The notes: generated by a model from the letters alone, not told the origin. DNA of 64,000 nt from Geobacter sp. OR-1 (GCF_000813145.1 NZ_BAZF01000005.1:186001-250000), one strand, 5' to 3'. Counted from the first letter of the stretch, positions 1-9,560 are shown. Translations and numbers: made by a program.

Positions 1-1
1 G

Positions 2-1174
2 AATTCCCAGATGCAGCGTTCCGGCTCAACCCAGGGAGAGCACACTCTCCGGCTGACACCTGCCATTTACGCTACACCGGTGTGGGGAGAAATTGAGGCC
101 TCGGCCACCAAACTTGCAGCCGACATTTCTGCCTATTCGGTCGCGATAAAGGATTGTTGCAGGCTCTGTGAAAAGTTGCCGGACGAGGTTGCCGCAAAGT
201 TGGCCGGAGTCCTTACCGACTTGAAGGGGATCCGCTCCAGGCTGGAGTCAACGGCCTCAGGATTGCAATTCTTCTGTGAGCGGGAAGATGAATTTTGCCG
301 ATGGATAGAGGTGCACAAAAGCGCAAAGGGTTTATCAGTCAAACTCTGCTTTGCTCCGCTTGAAGTTGCCGCTTCTTTGCGCAAGACGATCTTTGACAAG
401 TTCCGGACCGTAATCATCACTTCGGCAACGCTTGCCGTAGGCGACAAGTTTTCCTACCTGAAAAAACGAACCGGGATTGACCTGCTCCCGCCTGAACGGG
501 TATCTGAACTGTTGCTGGCATCACCGTTTGATTTTGCCCGGCAATCCTATATAGGCATTCCGTCCGACCTGCCCGATCCTAATAGCCCGGCCTTTGCATC
601 AGCAATCGAAAGTTTCCTGCTTGAAGGGGTAACCATCACTCAGGGACGGGCATTTATACTCTTCACTTCTTATGAACTGCTGAGCAAGGTTTATGTGCGA
701 TTGAAAAATAAATTGACCGAAATGGGATTGACCCCACTCCGGCAGGGAGAGGTGGGCCGGCATCTGCTGATATCACGCTTTAAAAAAGAGGGAAATGCGG
801 TGTTGTTCGCAACCGACTCTTTCTGGGAGGGGGTTGATGTCAAAGGTAAGGCCTTGGAGATGGTGGTAATAACCCGGCTACCATTCCGGGTGCCCACCGA
901 ACCTCTACTGGAGGCACGCGCCGAGCATATTTCGGCAGAGGGTGGGGATCCGTTCCGCGAGTACACTGTCCCGCAGGCTGTAATCAAGTTCAAGCAGGGG
1001 TTCGGAAGGCTTATCAGAAGCCGCGATGACCGTGGAGCTGCACTGGTACTGGACGTCCGCGTACTCACAAAAAATTATGGCCGTTCTTTCCTTAAGGCAC
1101 TGCCTGGGACAATCCACAACATCGGAAGCCAAGCTGAAGTACTTGAAGGGATGCGGGATTTCTTCACTTCTTAG
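2..1174 (+). CDS. DinG-type ATP-dependent DNA helicase, C-terminal part (cut by window edge)
   Basis: This is the 3' end of a superfamily 2 DNA helicase of the DinG/Rad3 (XPD-like) group. The reading frame is open to the first bases of the window, so the N-terminal part with Walker A lies outside. The visible 390 residues contain the motor-domain motifs VIITSATL, ATDSFWEGVDVKG and, near the C-terminus, QGFGRLIRSRDDRG, which is the arginine-finger motif VI. Such helicases unwind DNA 5'-3' during repair of R-loops or damaged forks. The iron-sulphur cysteines of the family would be upstream and cannot be checked. The stop overlaps the end of the convergent membrane-protein gene by 11 bases. Family is confident; the exact subfamily is less so. 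Confidence 0.85.
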   Translation, partial: NSQMQRSGSTQGEHTLRLTPAIYATPVWGEIEASATKLAADISAYSVAIKDCCRLCEKLPDEVAAKLAGVLTDLKGIRSRLESTASGLQFFCEREDEFCRWIEVHKSAKGLSVKLCFAPLEVAASLRKTIFDKFRTVIITSATLAVGDKFSYLKKRTGIDLLPPERVSELLLASPFDFARQSYIGIPSDLPDPNSPAFASAIESFLLEGVTITQGRAFILFTSYELLSKVYVRLKNKLTEMGLTPLRQGEVGRHLLISRFKKEGNAVLFATDSFWEGVDVKGKALEMVVITRLPFRVPTEPLLEARAEHISAEGGDPFREYTVPQAVIKFKQGFGRLIRSRDDRGAALVLDVRVLTKNYGRSFLKALPGTIHNIGSQAEVLEGMRDFFTS

Positions 1175-1631
1175 GAGGAATGGCTCGTTTCAATGAGATG
1201 GAAAGGCATTGGAAATAACTCAGGAAGGTCAGGATGAAAGTCAGGAAGGTCAGACTCTGGATAAAAAGGACTTTGGGAGCCTTTGCCGCAAAAGTCAGAA
1301 AAAACACGAATACCCCCATTTTCACAACATCCGCAATCATCCGTTTGGTCCGGAGAGATTTGAATTTCTCGGCATCAAGTCCGGGAGTGCATGATTCGAT
1401 CTCGCGTTCCGCCTCTTTGCCGGCAAATTTCTTGATGGGGTAAAAAAGCGCCATCTGGATTACCAAGGCCGTCACCACACTGTACATGAATTTCTGAGAC
1501 ACACCCTCGGCACTCATTTTAACCTGGAAATTCACCGCCATGAATACCAGCAGCGCCACAAGAAATAGCTGTATTACCAGGTAAATTTTTGTCAATCTGC
1601 GCAGTCGCTTGTAGTCAGGTGTCTGGGCCAT
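1164..1631 (-). CDS. Hypothetical four-helix membrane protein
   Basis: A 155-residue protein starting MAQTPDYKRLRR, preceded by GGAGAG about six bases before the ATG; this start was preferred over one 45 codons further upstream that would overlap comF. Four hydrophobic segments are visible, roughly residues 12-34, 45-64, 92-111 and 116-138, with a basic, charged stretch between the second and third. No enzymatic motif or known family was recognised. It lies downstream of comF on the same strand, 91 bases away, and runs tail to tail into the helicase gene. It is probably an inner-membrane protein of unknown function. Confidence 0.65.
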   Translation of the reverse strand: MAQTPDYKRLRRLTKIYLVIQLFLVALLVFMAVNFQVKMSAEGVSQKFMYSVVTALVIQMALFYPIKKFAGKEAEREIESCTPGLDAEKFKSLRTKRMIADVVKMGVFVFFLTFAAKAPKVLFIQSLTFLTFILTFLSYFQCLSISLKRAIPPKK

Positions 1632-1722
1632 GTATCTCTCCGAATGTTTGATTGTCCCTACCTTAACAAATATTTGTTCTTTTACAAGTCCAATCAGCCC
1701 AAGCGGCCATTCTGCAGGGTTA

Positions 1723-2436
1723 TTACGGGACCCGTGCAACAGTAACGACCAATACTGCAGCGGCACCGGCTTTCTTCAGAACCCTACTGCATTCAGCAAC
1801 CGTACTCCCTGTTGTCAGCACATCGTCAATCAATACGATCCGCCTGCCGGAAGCAATTTTCGGGTCGCTCAACGCAAAAGCACCCTTTACATTTGCAGCC
1901 CGTTCGCCGGCGGCAAGATTTATCTGGGGCTCGGTCCAGCGGACACGCTGCAGCAATCTTCTCTCTAAAGGGATTTTCCACTCCCTGGCCAATAGCTCTG
2001 CGATAAGAATGGCCTGATTGAAGCCTCTCTCCCGTAATCGCCTTTTATGGAGTGGCACCGGAACCAACATTTCGGGGGAAAATTCCTCGACCGCACCGGA
2101 CAGGAGTTCCAGAAGCAGAAGAGCCAGTGGACGCCGGCACTGTATTTTGCGATCATACTTGAGGCGATGGATAAGATCCCGGACTGCGCCTTCGTAGACA
2201 AACGCCCCCCTGGCAGCATCGAACGGCGGATGCTTTTCAATGCAGCTTCCGCAAAGGTGGTCGATTCCCTCATCCGTTGCGAAAGGAATCCCGCAACAAG
2301 GACAGATTGGCGACTGCAGCGGTTTTGACGAGGCAATGCACTCCGGGCAGACATGAATCCGCCCCGCGTCCGGGATGAATTGCCGGCAGTTGTGGCAAAG
2401 CGGCGGGAATACCAGATCGATTAGAGATTTCAGCAT
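1723..2436 (-). CDS. comF: ComF family phosphoribosyltransferase-like protein
   Basis: A 237-residue ComF/GntX-type protein. The N-terminus holds a zinc-finger-like set of cysteines (CHNC, CPEC, CPCC and CGSC pairs within the first 70 residues). The C-terminal half is a type I phosphoribosyltransferase fold with the PRPP loop RRIVLIDDVLTTGSTV. In competent bacteria ComF helps single-stranded DNA uptake; in Geobacter relatives its role is unproven. The ATG at 2436 is preferred over an in-frame TTG four codons upstream, though neither has a convincing ribosome site. It begins 22 bases after the LUD gene and is probably co-transcribed with it. Confidence 0.88.
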   Translation of the reverse strand: MLKSLIDLVFPPLCHNCRQFIPDAGRIHVCPECIASSKPLQSPICPCCGIPFATDEGIDHLCGSCIEKHPPFDAARGAFVYEGAVRDLIHRLKYDRKIQCRRPLALLLLELLSGAVEEFSPEMLVPVPLHKRRLRERGFNQAILIAELLAREWKIPLERRLLQRVRWTEPQINLAAGERAANVKGAFALSDPKIASGRRIVLIDDVLTTGSTVAECSRVLKKAGAAAVLVVTVARVP

Positions 2437-2458
2437 GGCGCCAGGCAAAACAAAGGTT

Positions 2459-3112
2459 TTACAGCCCCATATCTTCGTTGACCACCAGGACCCTGATGTC
2501 CATCACCCGGGGCTTCCGATCAATGATTGTGGTAACCCGGCAGATCCGCTCCGGTGAGTTGCAGTTGTTGCAAAACCCGGTCTTGGCGCAAGGGGTGTTA
2601 TAGTTCAATCTCTTTGCATTCGGAGGTGACGCCCAGTTCTTTATCCGGTCGATTGCCGCCTGCAGGTCTCCGCTAACAATTTTGTTCCGGCCAGCAACCA
2701 CGATAACCTTCCCGGGGCCGAAAAACATTGCTGCTACGCGGTTGCCGTTACCATCAATGTTAACCAGCCAGCCCGACAGGGTCACAGCATTGGTTCCGGT
2801 AAGAAACAGGTCGCAAGTCAACTGCCGGCGCATGATGGCCAGCCGTTCTTCAGGGGTCAGCCCCGGCATGCCGTGGTTAAGGATTTCTTTCCCACTTGCC
2901 TGCAGTGCATCCTGAATATTCAGGTCGACAATTGTGCGCGACCCGCCGAAGCCGATGCTCTGGGCATCCGCAGACTCTTTAACAATGTAATCGTATGCGT
3001 CCTTTGCCGTTCGGCAATAGACTGATGTAAAGCCGTTCTGACCCAAGGCCTCGACTGCTTTTTCACATTTCTGCTCCCAGGTCCAGCGTACCAGTTCGTC
3101 GGTTTGTGACAT
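2459..3112 (-). CDS. LUD domain protein (LutC/YkgG-like)
   Basis: A 217-residue protein of the LUD (DUF162) family, related to LutC and YkgG, which take part in lactate-oxidation complexes. Typical features are IGFGGSRTI near residue 55, the central FLTGTNAVTLSGWLVNIDG stretch and the GPGKVIVVAGRNKI loop. The C-terminus carries CAKTGFCNNC, a Cys-rich segment often seen in stand-alone LUD proteins. The ATG has a good ribosome site (AAAGGAGAAGATGGA). No LutA or LutB partner lies nearby, so a lactate role is not supported by context. It is first in a likely transcript with comF. Confidence 0.85.
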   Translation of the reverse strand: MSQTDELVRWTWEQKCEKAVEALGQNGFTSVYCRTAKDAYDYIVKESADAQSIGFGGSRTIVDLNIQDALQASGKEILNHGMPGLTPEERLAIMRRQLTCDLFLTGTNAVTLSGWLVNIDGNGNRVAAMFFGPGKVIVVAGRNKIVSGDLQAAIDRIKNWASPPNAKRLNYNTPCAKTGFCNNCNSPERICRVTTIIDRKPRVMDIRVLVVNEDMGL

Positions 3113-3211
3113 TCCATCTTCTCCTTTCAGTGTCCGGATATGGGAGAATTTTCACACCTCAATATATTTTTTACAACTCATATTTCAGTTTGTCCGTAAT
3201 TGTCCGAAAAG

Positions 3212-3238
3212 AGATATCGATATGACATATCGATATCT
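3212..3238. promoter_or_regulatory. 27-bp perfect palindrome covering a start codon
   Basis: Thirteen-base arms (3212-3224 and 3226-3238) are exact reverse complements around a single central A at 3225. The ATG of the downstream solute-binding-type sensor gene is the last three bases of the left arm. In mRNA this would fold into a tight hairpin hiding the start codon; in DNA it could be an operator. Two copies of TTGTCCG lie just upstream, at about 3189-3206. The function is inferred from position only. Confidence 0.6.
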
Positions 3239-4067
3239 TATAACGTTTTTAACAGTGTGCATCTTGCTGCTCCCTTGTTCTGTCAAAGCCGAGCGTCACG
3301 TGAGGGCAGGCGTATACGACAATCCGCCTCTGACCATTATATCGGATACCGGAGAACTCTCTGGAATTCATGTCGATTTACTCAAGAATATCGCAGTAAA
3401 AGAAAAATGGGATGTCACCTTTGTACCCGGCAGCATTACTCAGGGGATCGAGCGACTCAAGGCAGGGGAGGTCGACATTCTGCTCCCGCTGGCCTATTCC
3501 GCGGACCGGGTAAAGTATCTCGACTTCAACAATGTCACGGTGATCGTCAACTGGGGACAGGTTTACACTCCAAAAACAAAGGCGATGCAATCCTTTCTGG
3601 ACCTTGAGGGAAAACGAGTTGCCGTGGTCAGGAACAATGTCCAGTACTCGGCTCTCAAGGATATGATGGAACAATTCTGGATTAAACCGGTATACGTGGA
3701 GGTTGACGGATTCGACAAGGTTTTCGATCTCCTCCGCCATAACCAGGTCGACGCAGGGATAGTCGGCAGGTTCTATGGAATGGCAAATGAGGCAAAATTC
3801 GACGTTGCTGCGTCCCCAATCGTATTCAATCCGATCGAAGTGCGTTACGGTTTCCCCAAAGGATCCGGCTCAGACCTGATTCAGGCCATTGACAGCCAAC
3901 TTACTGCAATGAAGGGAATGCCGAACTCTCCTTACCACCAGGCACTGGAAAAATACCTTCAGATTTCAAATAAAAAACGGAATGCCGGTCTGGATAAAAT
4001 GGGCCATTGTCATGATTGCAGTGGTCTGCGCAATTTTTGTAGCTCTAAATGCGTACCTGAGACATGA
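3222..4067 (+). CDS. Periplasmic solute-binding-type (SBP_bac_3) sensor module
   Basis: Residues 1-23 form a signal peptide or N-terminal anchor (MTYRYLITFLTVCILLLPC), followed by a type 3 solute-binding domain to about residue 245, with the usual opening VRAGVYDNPPL and a second-lobe segment around GKRVAVVRNNVQYSALK. The last 35 codons read out of character, and the downstream frame supplies a clean membrane helix followed by PAS, GGDEF and EAL domains. The natural gene was therefore probably one protein, with the solute-binding domain as periplasmic sensor. The break falls at an A6 run, 3972-3977. The start codon lies inside a perfect palindrome. As read, the product would be a free periplasmic binding protein. 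Confidence 0.75.
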   Translation: MTYRYLITFLTVCILLLPCSVKAERHVRAGVYDNPPLTIISDTGELSGIHVDLLKNIAVKEKWDVTFVPGSITQGIERLKAGEVDILLPLAYSADRVKYLDFNNVTVIVNWGQVYTPKTKAMQSFLDLEGKRVAVVRNNVQYSALKDMMEQFWIKPVYVEVDGFDKVFDLLRHNQVDAGIVGRFYGMANEAKFDVAASPIVFNPIEVRYGFPKGSGSDLIQAIDSQLTAMKGMPNSPYHQALEKYLQISNKKRNAGLDKMGHCHDCSGLRNFCSSKCVPET

Positions 4068-5847
4068 GGTACGGCAACGGACCGAAGCATTGAAAAAAGA
4101 GTTTGGAGATCGTCGCAAAGCTGAGGATGCCCTGGCAGGAAGCGAACGGAAATATCGGGAACTGGTCGAATCAGCCAACTGCATCATTGTAAAAGTTAAC
4201 ACCAGCGGTATTATCACCTTTTTCAACGAATATGCCGAGCAATTCTTCAGCTTCACCAAGGAAGAGATAATCGGTAGAAACTTAGTCGGATCAATCTTGC
4301 CTGAAACAGAGAGCAGCGGCCGCATACTGGCCAATTTGATCGAAACCATTTTTGATAACCCAGATCAGCACTTGGCATTTGACAGCGAAGCAATTAACAG
4401 AGATGGCTCCCGATACTGGATCTCATGGTCGAACCGACCTTTGTTCGATGAAACCGGCACACTCATCGGCATGCTCGCCGTAGGCAATGACATTTCCGAG
4501 CGGCGCGCCTATGAACAGCAACTGGTCTACCAAGCCAATTATGACCTGGTCACGGGGCTCCCGAACAGAAACCTGCTCATAGACCGGCTGAATCATGACA
4601 TTGCCCTGACTTCCCGCAGCAAGGGATTTCTGGGGCTGATAACCCTGGATATCGACAATTTCAAGATTATCAACGATACCTTGGGACACGATGCCGGCAA
4701 CCAGTTCCTGTTCGCCTTTTCCAAGCGGCTTATGGACGTGATTCGCAAATCCGACACCGTTGCCCGCCTGGGAGGGGATGAATTCGCCATCCTTCCCGTC
4801 GGGCTGCCAAACGGCGAGGGAGCAGCCGTCATGGCCGAAAAAATCCTGTCATCCCTGTCCGTGCCTTTTATGATTGGGGAACGGGAGCTTTATGTCACGG
4901 TAAGCATCGGCATTGCCTCATATCCCACTGATGGAGACACGGTGGAACTACTGCTCCAAAACTCCGAAGCCGCCATGTATGAAGCAAAAAAAGGTGGAAA
5001 AAACGCGTTCCGCTTCTTCACCGATGACCTGAACACCAGGATGCATGAAAGACTCGCCCTTGAGACTAACCTCCACCATGCCTTGGAAAACAACGAATTC
5101 ATCCTGTATTATCAACCTCAGGTCGATGTGATAACCGGTGAAATAACAGGGATGGAGGCACTGCTCAGGTGGCAACAGAGTGACGGCAAAATTGTTCCGC
5201 CGATGGAATTCATCCCGTCGCTGGAAGACAGCGGATTGATCGTCTCAGTGGGTGAGTGGGTGCTGGAAACCGCCTGCAGGGAAGCAAAACTCATGTCCGA
5301 TCAAGCAGGAAGAAGGCTCACATTGTCCGTCAACATCTCGGCGCGCCAATTCAATCGCTCCGACATCATCGAGCATATTGACTTCATTCTCAAAGAAACC
5401 GGCCTGCCGCCCGAATCTCTCCGGCTGGAGTTGACCGAAAGCCTGTTAATGGGAGACACTGAAGCAACCCTGGAAAGACTGCATGAGCTGAAAGATCTTG
5501 GCATTTCCCTGTCCATAGACGATTTCGGCACCGGTTATTCTTCCCTGAGTTACCTGAAAAGGCTGCCGATCAGCGAACTCAAAATAGACCGGGCATTTGT
5601 CAAGAATGTCCCGGAAAACAAGAGTGACGCGGTCATAGTCAACACGATCATCACCATTGCCCAATGCCTTGACCTCAATGTTGTTGCTGAAGGGGTCGAG
5701 ACCGAAGAACAGCGACAGTTCCTCGCCAAGCAGCTTTGCCCGACCTTTCAGGGGTTCCTCTTCAGCAAACCTGTTCCGTTTGACCAGTTTAACGACCTGA
5801 TCTCCCAAAATCAGCCCGCAACCAGACAGGCATCAACAGGTCAATAA
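3982..5847 (+). CDS. Membrane-anchored PAS-GGDEF-EAL c-di-GMP enzyme
   Basis: A 621-residue protein beginning directly with a transmembrane helix (about residues 4-25) and a short coiled linker (RQRTEALKKEFGDRRKAE). A PAS domain follows (about 50-175), then GGDEF (about 185-345) and EAL (about 360-610). The cyclase motif LGGDEF is intact, with an inhibitory I-site RKSD five residues before it. The EAL side keeps MEALLRW and DDFGTGYSS, so both synthesis and breakdown of c-di-GMP look possible. No ribosome site precedes the ATG, and the frame overlaps the sensor ORF by 86 bases. I think the two are one gene with a one-base frame change. Confidence 0.88.
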   Translation: MPVWIKWAIVMIAVVCAIFVALNAYLRHEVRQRTEALKKEFGDRRKAEDALAGSERKYRELVESANCIIVKVNTSGIITFFNEYAEQFFSFTKEEIIGRNLVGSILPETESSGRILANLIETIFDNPDQHLAFDSEAINRDGSRYWISWSNRPLFDETGTLIGMLAVGNDISERRAYEQQLVYQANYDLVTGLPNRNLLIDRLNHDIALTSRSKGFLGLITLDIDNFKIINDTLGHDAGNQFLFAFSKRLMDVIRKSDTVARLGGDEFAILPVGLPNGEGAAVMAEKILSSLSVPFMIGERELYVTVSIGIASYPTDGDTVELLLQNSEAAMYEAKKGGKNAFRFFTDDLNTRMHERLALETNLHHALENNEFILYYQPQVDVITGEITGMEALLRWQQSDGKIVPPMEFIPSLEDSGLIVSVGEWVLETACREAKLMSDQAGRRLTLSVNISARQFNRSDIIEHIDFILKETGLPPESLRLELTESLLMGDTEATLERLHELKDLGISLSIDDFGTGYSSLSYLKRLPISELKIDRAFVKNVPENKSDAVIVNTIITIAQCLDLNVVAEGVETEEQRQFLAKQLCPTFQGFLFSKPVPFDQFNDLISQNQPATRQASTGQ

Positions 5848-5855
5848 GATCCTTC

Positions 5856-6350
5856 CTATGCCCCGCAGCACTTCTTGAACTTCTTGCCGCTGCCGCAGCT
5901 GCATGGATCGTTTCGCCCGATCTTCTCGACATGGATCGGCATCTGCCCGGCCATTTTCCCGTCAGTGAAATACCAGTTGTTATCTGACTTGCGGAACCGG
6001 CCGATTTCATGATGCACAGTCTCCTGCTCACCGCCGACATAGCTGGCCTTGAATTCAACCTCACCGACAGTATCGTCAACGCCGCCACCCTTGGTGGCGA
6101 TGATTTCCAACCCCTGCCAATCCGAGTTTTCCGCCCATTCCTTGGTTCCGTCATGATCATATCCCTTTCGGTGGCCCGGATGGGTGGTTTCATACAGATA
6201 GTTCATAGCGCCCTTCGTATAGGCGCTATAGCGGGATCGCATAAGCTGTTCTGCCGTTTCTGCTTTTGAAGTTCCGGCAATCAGAGGCTCGCAGCACGAT
6301 TTGTAAGGCGCCTGCGATCCACAGGGACATAATTCAGCTTTTTTCGCCAT
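5856..6350 (-). CDS. YchJ-like SEC-C motif protein
   Basis: A 164-residue protein with a zinc-binding SEC-C motif at each end ([14 protein letters not shown] near residue 8 and [15 protein letters not shown] at the C-terminus) around a YchJ/NTF2-like middle domain that includes [22 protein letters not shown]. The same C-terminal tail occurs in SecA, where it binds zinc and SecB, but the function of the free-standing protein is unknown. It runs tail to tail with the GGDEF-EAL gene, nine bases away, and lies downstream of uvrB on the same strand. Length and motif spacing match the family. Confidence 0.88.
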   Translation of the reverse strand: MAKKAELCPCGSQAPYKSCCEPLIAGTSKAETAEQLMRSRYSAYTKGAMNYLYETTHPGHRKGYDHDGTKEWAENSDWQGLEIIATKGGGVDDTVGEVEFKASYVGGEQETVHHEIGRFRKSDNNWYFTDGKMAGQMPIHVEKIGRNDPCSCGSGKKFKKCCGA

Positions 6351-6422
6351 CTTCGGTTCTCCTTGAAAAAATTGGGATCAGGATTTTATAGCACGATTTT
6401 GCCATTGGGGAAAGTAGGTGGG

Positions 6423-8420
6423 TTACCTCAGCTTGAGTTCCATTTCCTCAAGCTTTTTGATTCTGTCGCGTAATTCGGCAGCCTTCTCGAACTCCAGGTC
6501 CTTTGCCGCGGCGAGCATCTCCTTGCGCAGCCCCTTGATCGTCCGCGGGATTGAGGCAAGAGGGAGGTATTCCTCATCGGTTTCGGCAGCCAGCGGCAGA
6601 ACGGCATAATCTTTCTCCTCGATCGACTCAAGAATCGTCCGGAGCCCCTTTTGTACCGTCTGCGGCGTAATGCCGTGATCTTCATTGTACTCAAGCTGCA
6701 GCGTCCGGCGTCTGCCGGTCTCGTCGATGCAGGACTGCATCGACTTGGTAATATTGTCGGCATACATGATGACCCTGCCGTTGACATTGCGCGCCGCCCT
6801 CCCGCAGGTCTGAATCAGCGAGCGCGTAGACCGGAGGAACCCTTCCTTGTCGGCGTCCAAAATCGCCACCAATGAGACCTCGGGGAGATCAAGGCCTTCC
6901 CGTAACAGGTTGATCCCGACAAGCACGTCAAAGGTCCCAAGCCTGAGATCCCGAATGATCTCCATCCGTTGGATGGTATCGATGTCCGAATGCAGGTAAC
7001 GCACTCGTACACCGATCTCCTCGTAGTACGTCGTCAACTCTTCGGCCATCCTCTTGGTCAGGGTGGTGACCAGCACCCTTTCACCCTGCGCGACTGTGAT
7101 CCTGATCTCGCCGAGCAGGTCATCGACCTGGCCGGAAGCCGGGCGCACCGTTATCACCGGATCAACCAGTCCGGTCGGACGAATCACCTGCTCGACCACC
7201 ACCCCGCCGCTCTGTTGCAGCTCATAATCAGCCGGAGTAGCCGACACGTAGACAATCTGGTTAATCTTGGCCTCGAACTCGCGGAAGTTGAGAGGGCGGT
7301 TATCCAGGGCTGCGGGGAGCCGAAATCCGTAATTGACCAGCGTTTCCTTCCGGCTCCGGTCACCGCGGTACATCCCTCCAACCTGCGATACCGTAATATG
7401 CGACTCATCCACGAACAGGAGGAAGTCCTTAGGGAAGTAGTCCAGCAATGTGTAAGGCGGCTCTCCCGTCTGGCGACCATCAAAGTAACGGGAATAGTTT
7501 TCGATGCCGTGACAAAAGCCCATCTGTTCGAGCATTTCCAGATCAAACATGGTCCGCTGCTCGATCCGCTGCGCCTCCACCAGCATATTCTGGTTACGGA
7601 ACCACTGGATCCGTTCGCGCAAATCAATCCTGATCTCCTCCACCGCCCTTTCCAGGGTCTCCCTGGTGGCTACATAATGCGAGGCCGGATAGATGGCGCA
7701 TTTTGACAGTCTGGTCAGCACTTGGCCCCGCAGTGGGTCGATTTCGCTGACCGCATCGACTGTATCACCGAAGAACTCGATCCGGATTGCCTTCTCGTCA
7801 TCATGCGCCGGGAATACCTCCACCACGTCGCCGCGGGCCCGGAAGGTGCCGCGATGGAAATCGATATCATTTCGTTCGTACTGAATATCCACCAGCTTGC
7901 GTAACAGGATATCTCGGCCGTAATCCTCTCCCTGATGAAAGAAGATATGCATCGCCTGATACTCACCGGGCGAGCCGATGCCATAGATGCACGAAACTGA
8001 GGCGACGATGATCACGTCGCGCCGGGTCAATAGGCTGCGAGTGGCGGAGTGACGGAGCTTGTCGATCTCGTCGTTGATCGACGAGTCCTTTTCGATGAAG
8101 GTGTCGGAGGTGGGGAGGTAGGCCTCAGGCTGGTAGTAATCATAATAGGAAACAAAAAACTCCACCGCGTTTTCCGGGAACAGTTCCTTCAGCTCGCCGT
8201 AAAGCTGGGCGGCCAGAGTCTTGTTCGGGGCAAGCACCAGCGCAGGTCTGCCGGTGGCGGCAATAACGTTGGCCACGGTAAAGGTCTTGCCCGAGCCGGT
8301 GACCCCCAACAGTACCTGGTCGCGATCCCCGCGCAGGATACCCTCGGTCAGCTCGGTTATGGCGCGTGGCTGGTCGCCGCGCGGGGTGTAGTCGGTTGTA
8401 AGTTTGAAGGACAATGCCAT
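6423..8420 (-). CDS. uvrB: Excinuclease ABC subunit B
   Basis: A 665-residue UvrB, the damage-verification helicase of nucleotide excision repair, which works with UvrA and UvrC. Visible motifs are Walker [11 protein letters not shown], the DNA-clamping beta-hairpin [16 protein letters not shown] (Walker B), SATP, and the motif VI region QTCGRAARN. The C-terminal UVR coiled motif ([16 protein letters not shown]) contacts UvrC. The start at 8420 (MALSFKL) fits the family better than one six codons upstream; neither has a clear ribosome site. The gene appears complete. Confidence 0.97.
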   Translation of the reverse strand: MALSFKLTTDYTPRGDQPRAITELTEGILRGDRDQVLLGVTGSGKTFTVANVIAATGRPALVLAPNKTLAAQLYGELKELFPENAVEFFVSYYDYYQPEAYLPTSDTFIEKDSSINDEIDKLRHSATRSLLTRRDVIIVASVSCIYGIGSPGEYQAMHIFFHQGEDYGRDILLRKLVDIQYERNDIDFHRGTFRARGDVVEVFPAHDDEKAIRIEFFGDTVDAVSEIDPLRGQVLTRLSKCAIYPASHYVATRETLERAVEEIRIDLRERIQWFRNQNMLVEAQRIEQRTMFDLEMLEQMGFCHGIENYSRYFDGRQTGEPPYTLLDYFPKDFLLFVDESHITVSQVGGMYRGDRSRKETLVNYGFRLPAALDNRPLNFREFEAKINQIVYVSATPADYELQQSGGVVVEQVIRPTGLVDPVITVRPASGQVDDLLGEIRITVAQGERVLVTTLTKRMAEELTTYYEEIGVRVRYLHSDIDTIQRMEIIRDLRLGTFDVLVGINLLREGLDLPEVSLVAILDADKEGFLRSTRSLIQTCGRAARNVNGRVIMYADNITKSMQSCIDETGRRRTLQLEYNEDHGITPQTVQKGLRTILESIEEKDYAVLPLAAETDEEYLPLASIPRTIKGLRKEMLAAAKDLEFEKAAELRDRIKKLEEMELKLR

Positions 8421-8547
8421 GGCAGATGATAATACCATGTATCAGGTGAGTTATGAAACGGAGAAAACCTTTGCTGGCACAACCTCCAGAGAACTAAGAG
8501 ATCAAATGCGCAAGTGCGAACACGTTTTCAGCGATCGCGCGAAGCGG

Positions 8548-9117
8548 TCACTCCGGAACCGGGGCGAACGCCTTCCCGTCCATCCAGGCCCGGCCGATGG
8601 CCGGCCCCATGCCCCAGTAGGTGTTGTCAGGGAGGGTGAGGAGGAAGAGATCCATAGCCTCGAAGTCGGGACGAGTGCCATTCATTCGATCAGACAGGGC
8701 AAAGACTTCAACGATCTCGCCGATGAAGAGGTTGTTGGTGGCGTACTCCACCTGGTGGGTCAGGCGGCAGGCGAAGTTCAACTGGCAGTCGGTGATCAGG
8801 GGAGCAGCCCGGAGGTCACCGTAGAAGACGTCGAAAAGCTGTGACTTGTCGACCTCCTTACCGGAAACCAGACCGCAGTAATCGGTCTTGAGCAGCAGCT
8901 CTTGCGCCGGGAAGCAGAGGCTGAATTCCCTGTTCTCAAGTATCCCCTGGGAGGTGTGGTGCCCCTTGTTCACCGCCACTGCAATGAGCGGCGGTTCGTA
9001 ATTGGCGCGGCAGATCCACGCCTCTGTCATGAAATTAACCTTCCCGTCCACCAGTGCGCCGAGTAGTGCCACCGGCATAGGGAAAAATGCCTGGGGATTG
9101 ATCCTGACTTGAGTCAT
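8548..9117 (-). CDS. Flavin reductase family protein
   Basis: A 189-residue protein of the flavin-reductase-like (FMN-binding split barrel) group. It opens with FFPMPVALLGALVDGKVNF and continues with ICRANYEPPLIAVAVNKGHHT, the FMN-binding region. The ATG at 9117 has a strong ribosome site (AAGGAGATACT), so 23 upstream codons of the longer frame were dropped. Members range from flavin reductases to small flavoprotein oxidoreductases and flavoredoxins of anaerobes; substrate cannot be told from sequence. It stands alone between uvrB (same strand) and the divergent tatA. Confidence 0.85.
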   Translation of the reverse strand: MTQVRINPQAFFPMPVALLGALVDGKVNFMTEAWICRANYEPPLIAVAVNKGHHTSQGILENREFSLCFPAQELLLKTDYCGLVSGKEVDKSQLFDVFYGDLRAAPLITDCQLNFACRLTHQVEYATNNLFIGEIVEVFALSDRMNGTRPDFEAMDLFLLTLPDNTYWGMGPAIGRAWMDGKAFAPVPE

Positions 9118-9560
9118 AGTATCTCCTTGGCGCCGGTAACGCATTCTGTGTTGCCGGACCACTTCGTTCTCCGGAGTTATGATCACATATCACCGTTTTA
9201 TTAGCATACACCAGGATGAGCAATAAACAATGGGCTCGCCCCTTTCACCCCTTCTTTAAGCTTCATCAGGCACCACCGCCCTTGCCTTCGGCTCGTACTT
9301 TGTTACGCTATTTCCAGACTGTTCCTCAATTTTACATCTTGCCCTTCATGAGTGCCGGCACATGCCGGAAATATGTCCGCGGCGGCAAACAGGCATACCG
9401 CTTTCTGTAGCTGAGGGATAAGAGTTCCGAGGTGTTATCCCGCGATCACGGTTCTCATAAGAGTGTAACGCATGCAGCGCCGAAAACTCTCCGTTTCGCT
9501 TGATTTTTCAAACTGAGGGTGCAATACTACACCATTAATTTTCCCTGAGAGGAGAACCAC
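9118..9560. other. 443-bp gap with small hairpins, no gene recognised
   Basis: This gap separates the divergent flavin reductase and tatA genes. No convincing ORF was found. It contains the inverted pair CCGGCA/TGCCGG (9355-9368) and a hairpin with GGGATAA at 9415-9421 and TTATCCC at 9435-9441. I compared the region with riboswitch consensus sequences I know (c-di-GMP, cobalamin, TPP, SAM) and saw no match. The tatA ribosome site (GAGAGGAGAAC) lies at its right end. Confidence 0.4.

Noticed and set aside
3200-3607. Overlapping 135-codon ORF in the sensor gene
   Set aside because: Different frame inside a clear solute-binding domain and lacking any family features.
6969-7706. 245-codon plus-strand ORF opposite uvrB
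   Set aside because: Shadow of uvrB on the other strand with composition typical of a reversed coding frame.
9216-9410. 64-codon ORF in the gap before tatA
   Set aside because: No ribosome site, no known family and unnatural composition; treated as non-coding.
9370-9450. Possible riboswitch in the tatA leader
   Set aside because: A hairpin exists, but no aptamer consensus I know fits, and tatA is not a usual riboswitch target.
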